In this document: in pieces, positions 45,201 to 48,256 of the stretch
How the letters are laid out: each line of letters opens with the position of its first letter
Position numbering within the stretch: position 1 is the stretch's first letter
Source of the DNA: Sphingobacterium sp.
GTDB taxonomy: Bacteria > Bacteroidota > Bacteroidia > Sphingobacteriales > Sphingobacteriaceae
Assembly (NCBI GenBank): GCA_031277685.1
Contig: JAITLV010000342.1
Location: 1 to 48,256, forward strand
Reading direction: 5' to 3'
DNA: 48,256 nt
The notes under the pieces: generated by a model
What the model was told of the DNA's origin: nothing
The model's input: the letters and a program-made list of their open reading frames with translations, nothing else
Databases searched by the model: none
Made by a program: the position numbers and the translations under genes

Positions 45201-45600
45201 AGTTAAATTCTATACCACCAGAAATCCATGGACCTGTTAACCCAACCAATGCTGGTTTTATCACTTCATTATAATAAACAAAATGCCGCTCTCTGACTTT
45301 ATCATAAGCCATGTGGATCCTACCACCAAGTTCAGGTAGAATCATCACTTTGATATATTCATTTTCTATAAACAGCGCCTGATAGATTTTATCTCTTTTC
45401 TCGTCGCTAATTTTCTCAATAATTGGATAAGGATATACGACGCCAGAACTACCCTGATATACACGTTTTTCAGCAAAAATCGGATTTTTCTCCATCGTAC
45501 CAACTTCATAAGTCGGTATTGCCACAGGTTCCTCCCAGACTTTTACTATGCCGCCCTGCTCGACTGTAGATTTAATCAGGTAACGTGTCAATTCTGTCAT
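42232..45600 (-). CDS. DUF5107 and TPR protein
   Basis: This 1122-aa protein has no signal peptide and is expected in the cytoplasm. The first 400 or so residues show a galactose-mutarotase-like beta-sandwich: I-K-V-M-I-L-P-E-L-G-G-R-I-H, G-G-I-E-F-N-W-P-Q-H-H-R-P-T, T-L-Y-P-D-K-A-Y-I-E, F-L-W-W-A-N-P-A. This matches DUF5107. From about 480 to the end it is built of TPR repeats, such as Y-Y-N-L-G-V-A-L-Q-Q-S-G-D-L-D-A-A and Y-Y-Y-L-G-N-L-W-Y-G-K. Proteins of this kind accompany sugar-use genes in Bacteroidota; the activity is unknown to me. It lies between the MFS and GH2 genes. Confidence 0.83.
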   Translation of the reverse strand: MTELTRYLIKSTVEQGGIVKVWEEPVAIPTYEVGTMEKNPIFAEKRVYQGSSGVVYPYPIIEKISDEKRDKIYQALFIENEYIKVMILPELGGRIHMAYDKVRERHFVYYNEVIKPALVGLTGPWISGGIEFNWPQHHRPTTFMPTEYLIEHNADGSVTVWCNEIERMFRMKAMQGFTLYPDKAYIEIKVQVYNRTALPQTFLWWANPAVVVNDDYYSVFPPDVNAVFDHGKREVSTFPIATGTYYKYDYSAGVDIAKYKNIPVPTSYMAIQSKYNFVGGYEAGQTNAGMLHVADHHISPGKKQWTWGNGDFGLAWDRNLTDENGPYIELMAGVYTDNQPDFAWLQPYEAKSWSQYFMPYAVVGQVKNATKDLVLNMDVQQGTAHIILYATAIFEELKIVLRDKDGQVYLEEEICCSPRNIYKQTISDLDCDPFNLILSIYDTDHNEILYYQLERQKNITDIPEPAQAALTPEAVQTMEELFLTGQHLEQYRHATYNPTDYYLEALQRDPHDSRCNNAMGAFLLRNGKISESIPYFRKAIARLTERNPNPYDGESYYNLGVALQQSGDLDAAYTAFYKATWNAAWQDAGYFGLAQIDAKRGQWDGALDKIERSINRNWKHHKARQLKTSILRKLGRVAEALDYVKDSLKIDPFNMGCQFEWYLLAEDETILLPILKLRNVNIQSVVEYALDFAQAGLYEEAILLLEKTIDDPLQVYPMIYYALGYFKACTAKHNQADAYYDKASQMDPAYCFPNRLEEIVILQDAILHNNNDAKAYYYLGNLWYGKRQHQDAVDCWEQSVQLDQRFPTVFRNLALAYYNRLGRQGEAVGLLEKAFSLDGTDARLLMELHQLYKKQGYSYVDRLALLDKYADLVASRDDLFLERITLFNLLGRYDEARQLLASRQFKPWEGGEGKVSRQYTICHLELAKEALKANNLKEAMVLLTAIDRYPHNLGEGKLITMEENDINYYKGILYRLSGKEEEAKAYLIRATEGAEEPQQALFYNDPQPDKILFQGLAWLALKQTEKAEQCFQSLIDHGKTYLDKPFKIDYFAVSLPDMDIWEDDLDHKNRVHCLYVMGLGYLGKGDLILAKNYLTQVRRLEPHHQGCLSVLRSFMDEVTFNN

Positions 45601-45681
45601 GTTCTAAATAGCTATTAGGTTATATACTTTAAGTTGATTTATTTGATAATAAGCAGATTCGTCTAGTCAAAAATTAGCATT

Positions 45682-47058
45682 CTACGCATCAGACCATTCC
45701 TTTTCAATTTCCTCCAAACTCTTACCTTTGGTTTCTTTCAATTGTCTCCACAAAAACAGGTAACCGATCAGACAGACCACTCCATATAACCAGAATGTCC
45801 CTGCCGCTCCCAAACTTTGATTCAGTATAGGGAACGTATAGGTAAGCACAAAACATGCTATCCATAAAAGCGAAGTGGCTATTGCCATCGCCTGCGCCCT
45901 CACTGCCGTTGGAAAAATTTCAGCAATAATAACCCACGTCACCGGGGCTAAGGTCATTGCATAGACTGCAATACCAGATAGCACCAAAAGAAGAACGAAA
46001 ATTCCACTACAATTAAAATAATAACAAGCCCCTAAAGCGGCATAAATACCGAAAAGTCCTGCAGCTCCGAATAGCATTAGTGCTCTGCGTCCTACCCTGT
46101 CAACCATATACATTCCAATGAATGTAAATATGACATTGATCACACCTGTTATGATAATGTTGAACAGCATGCCCGAAACAGTGTATCCTGCGGCGGTAAA
46201 AATCTCCTGCGCATAGTTAAAAATCACATTGATACCACACCATTGTTGAAAAATCGCTATAAAGCTCCCAAGAAACAGTAACTGTAATAACTTACCCCGA
46301 AATAGATTTCTTTTTCCAAACTTATTCTGGCCAGTATTAACAGCATCTATGGTACCTATGCTTTCATTAGCATAATAATCACCGCCCATCCGTAAAAAAA
46401 TACGTTTAGCCTCTTCATGTTTTCCTTTGTTATATAACCATCTAGGGCTCTCTGGGATCAGGAAAAGCAGCAGCAAAAAAATAATCGCTGGGATAGCCCC
46501 TGCCCAAAACATCCATCGCCAGCCATGCTGCCCGTTCCATGTCGAGGCTATCATTTCTCCCGGCAATATAGGTTTCGCAATCAACCAATTTACAACTTGT
46601 GCAGCAAGTATACCGAGCACTATCGTTAGCTGGTTGACTGAGACAAATTTTCCGCGGCTTTCCGATGGGGCAATCTCCGCGATATACATTGGGGCCAGAT
46701 TGGAAGCCACTCCAATACCTATTCCGCCAAGTACCCTATAAATAATAAAGATATTCAATTGAGAAGCCATACCTGTCCCCACTGCAGAAATAATAAATAA
46801 GATTGCAGCAGTGTAGATCAACGGCTTCCGCCCATAGCGATCCGCCAGACCGCCAGAAAGCAATACACCAATAAAGCTACCAACAATTGCTGATGACATC
46901 GCCCAGCCCTGAAGCACTGGATCGGATTCCAAGTGGAAATACGCTTCATAGAAAGGTTTAGCCCCCCCAATAACAACCCAATCGTAGCCAAAAAGGAATC
47001 CACCGATAGCAGCCACAAAAGTGATTAATCGCAAATAGGTCGTTGCGGTGTTTTGCAT
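45682..47058 (-). CDS. MFS sugar porter (XylE-like)
   Basis: The 458-aa inner-membrane protein has twelve membrane helices and sugar-porter signatures: G-G-L-A-D-R-Y-G-R-K-P-L (69-80), G-G-I-G-I-G-V-A-S-N-L-A-P-M-Y-I-A-E-I-A-P, P-E-S-P-R-W-L and a second-half V-D-R-V-G-R-R-A. It is close in layout to proton-coupled xylose/galactose porters. It is the first gene of the minus-strand run that continues with the DUF5107/TPR and GH2 genes, so it probably imports the sugar released by the GH2 enzyme. The AraC regulator is divergent with a 126-bp gap. Confidence 0.92.
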   Translation of the reverse strand: MQNTATTYLRLITFVAAIGGFLFGYDWVVIGGAKPFYEAYFHLESDPVLQGWAMSSAIVGSFIGVLLSGGLADRYGRKPLIYTAAILFIISAVGTGMASQLNIFIIYRVLGGIGIGVASNLAPMYIAEIAPSESRGKFVSVNQLTIVLGILAAQVVNWLIAKPILPGEMIASTWNGQHGWRWMFWAGAIPAIIFLLLLFLIPESPRWLYNKGKHEEAKRIFLRMGGDYYANESIGTIDAVNTGQNKFGKRNLFRGKLLQLLFLGSFIAIFQQWCGINVIFNYAQEIFTAAGYTVSGMLFNIIITGVINVIFTFIGMYMVDRVGRRALMLFGAAGLFGIYAALGACYYFNCSGIFVLLLVLSGIAVYAMTLAPVTWVIIAEIFPTAVRAQAMAIATSLLWIACFVLTYTFPILNQSLGAAGTFWLYGVVCLIGYLFLWRQLKETKGKSLEEIEKEWSDA

Positions 47059-47184
47059 AAGAATTTACATCTTTAGATTTATTGACGTAAAATTAAATGA
47101 ATAATGGATGAGAATGATGTAAGTGAATACGATAAACATGTAAAATATTACTATTTTTATAGTATTAACCAAATTTTCTGAATT

Positions 47185-48078
47185 ATGACTTTAGATACGG
47201 ATGTAATAGCAGAGGGGTTCAAAGGTGAGAAGGCGATTGTTCTTCCCTATTCCGTATGCAACTATCAAGCTTCCAATACGATCACCTCGAAATTACACAT
47301 AACACACATCGGTTATTATCCGAACGCAAAAAAACATTATCGCGATCGACAGGAAGGTTGTACAGAATATATATTAATCTATTGTGAAAAAGGGGGTGGG
47401 TGGATCAAATTGGACGAAATAGTACACAACCTCTCCAGAAATGACCTCTTCATCATTCCCAAAGACACAACTCACTCTTACGGCTCCAGAACCAATGATC
47501 CTTGGAGTATTTATTGGATTCACTTTCAGGGAACCGAAGTGTCATTTTTTGAAAACATCATCGGCCAGATCATTCGTATCAATGATACTGACTCAAACAA
47601 ACACACTGATCGACTGCAATTGTTTGAAAGTATATACCAAAATCTGGAAATGGGATATAGTCCTGAAAATTTAGAATATACCAGTTTTTGCTTTCAATAT
47701 TTCCTGGCCTCCATCAAGTACTCCACACAATACAAAGAAAGCAATCGAATAAAAGTAGACAATATCATTCAGGATATCATCATGTTTATGAAGGACAATC
47801 TGGAAAATAACATTAGCCTGGATGAAATTTCAGCGCACTTTAACTATTCGAAATCGCACTTGATTAATCTATTCAAACAGAAAACGTCTTATCCCCCCAT
47901 GGTCTATTACAATCAATTGCGCATGCAAAGAGCCTGCTCATATTTACAGTTTACTTTACTGAAGATTAAGGAAATCGCATTTAAGTTACACTTCTACGAT
48001 CCATTTCATTTTTCCAAAGCCTTCACCAAAGAGATGAAGATGTCTCCACAGGACTATCGCAAAAAGTATCAGAAATAG
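47185..48078 (+). CDS. AraC-family transcriptional regulator
   Basis: This 297-aa protein has an N-terminal cupin-like sensor domain (Y-I-L-I-Y-C-E-K-G-G-G-W-I, I-I-P-K-D-T-T-H-S-Y) and a C-terminal pair of helix-turn-helix motifs: N-I-S-L-D-E-I-S-A-H-F-N-Y-S-K-S-H-L and I-K-E-I-A-F-K-L-H-F-Y-D-P-F-H-F-S-K-A-F. It probably senses a mono- or oligosaccharide and turns on the divergent MFS-DUF5107-GH2 run. The ATG at 47185 leaves a full sensor domain. Confidence 0.92.
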   Translation: MTLDTDVIAEGFKGEKAIVLPYSVCNYQASNTITSKLHITHIGYYPNAKKHYRDRQEGCTEYILIYCEKGGGWIKLDEIVHNLSRNDLFIIPKDTTHSYGSRTNDPWSIYWIHFQGTEVSFFENIIGQIIRINDTDSNKHTDRLQLFESIYQNLEMGYSPENLEYTSFCFQYFLASIKYSTQYKESNRIKVDNIIQDIIMFMKDNLENNISLDEISAHFNYSKSHLINLFKQKTSYPPMVYYNQLRMQRACSYLQFTLLKIKEIAFKLHFYDPFHFSKAFTKEMKMSPQDYRKKYQK

Positions 48079-48198
48079 CCGCAGCACCATTTATTTAAAC
48101 TACATCATTATTGATAATCAGCTATTAAAAAAACGGAGACTATACTAACCAGAAATAACACGATAGACCATTGTTATAAATCAAAATTGAGCTATTTT

Positions 48199-48256
48199 TC
48201 ACAGTGGAAATAGGGGCTGTCTTTTTTCCAGGAAAGCCGATACCCCTTCTTTAAAA
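48199..48256 (-). CDS. Enoyl-CoA hydratase/isomerase family protein, C-terminal fragment
   Basis: On the minus strand the last 57 bases read F-K-E-G-V-S-A-F-L-E-K-R-Q-P-L-F-P-L followed by TGA at 48201-48199. The E-G-x-x-A-F-L-E-K-R-x-P-x-F ending is the standard C-terminus of crotonase-family enoyl-CoA hydratases. The gene starts beyond the window. It converges with the AraC gene. Only 18 residues are visible, so the exact reaction cannot be given. Confidence 0.78.
   Translation of the reverse strand, partial: FKEGVSAFLEKRQPLFPL

Noticed and set aside
1..48256. CRISPR array
   Set aside because: No regularly spaced repeats of 24-40 bp were seen anywhere in the window.

Overview
The window looks like the chromosome of a Sphingobacterium-like member of the Bacteroidota. 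The evidence is SusC/SusD genes, an ECF sigma/FecR pair, a Bacteroidetes-type tyrosine recombinase with its mobilization genes, A/T-rich start regions instead of clear Shine-Dalgarno sites, one promoter of the -33 TTG / -7 TAnnTTTG type, and 'GG'-leader peptides next to grasp-with-spasm maturases.

Positions 55-29807 form a genomic island of about 29.7 kb in the 3' end of a tRNA-Glu gene. A perfect 25-bp repeat of the tRNA 3' end lies at both edges (55-79 and 29783-29807). A tyrosine recombinase (325-1635) sits next to the left edge, and a repeated GTGAGTCATT-like motif occurs inside both edges. After the integrase comes a minus-strand mobilization module (2446-4558: excisionase-like HTH, small unknown protein, BfmA/BtgA-like protein, relaxase-like protein). 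No type IV secretion genes are present, so the island is best read as a mobilizable element that needs a helper. An unrecognised gene interrupted by an in-frame TAG (4693-5445), a GNAT acetyltransferase, a two-gene ABC transporter and a GHKL-ATPase/nuclease-like protein follow.

From about 11 to 29.6 kb the island carries a large, visibly A/T-rich ribosomal-peptide (RiPP) cluster. It has two small precursors with double-glycine leaders: a Ser/Thr/Asp/Glu-rich one (11202-11375) and a six-cysteine one (24599-24778). The first is followed by an ATP-grasp ligase, a 67-aa protein and a SPASM-domain partner. Around them are seven proteins with glycosyltransferase-like domains (two GT25-like, one GT25-like/GT2 fusion, GT32-like, GT71-like, a GT fused to a LanC-like region, and a GT2). 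A TlpA thioredoxin and a VKOR-thioredoxin fusion could form or edit disulfides. A C39-peptidase ABC exporter with an HlyD partner would cut the leaders and export the products. My reading is a cluster for glycosylated peptides, one probably ester- or amide-crosslinked and the other disulfide-bonded. This is an inference from gene content.

Right of the island (29808-48256) is ordinary chromosome with a carbohydrate-use locus read on the minus strand: a sugar MFS transporter, a DUF5107/TPR protein and a GH2 glycosidase, then ECF sigma factor, FecR anti-sigma, SusC with STN domain, SusD, and a DUF1735/discoidin-like lipoprotein. A divergent AraC regulator is at the right end. The last 57 bases encode the C-terminus of a minus-strand enoyl-CoA hydratase-like gene cut by the window edge.
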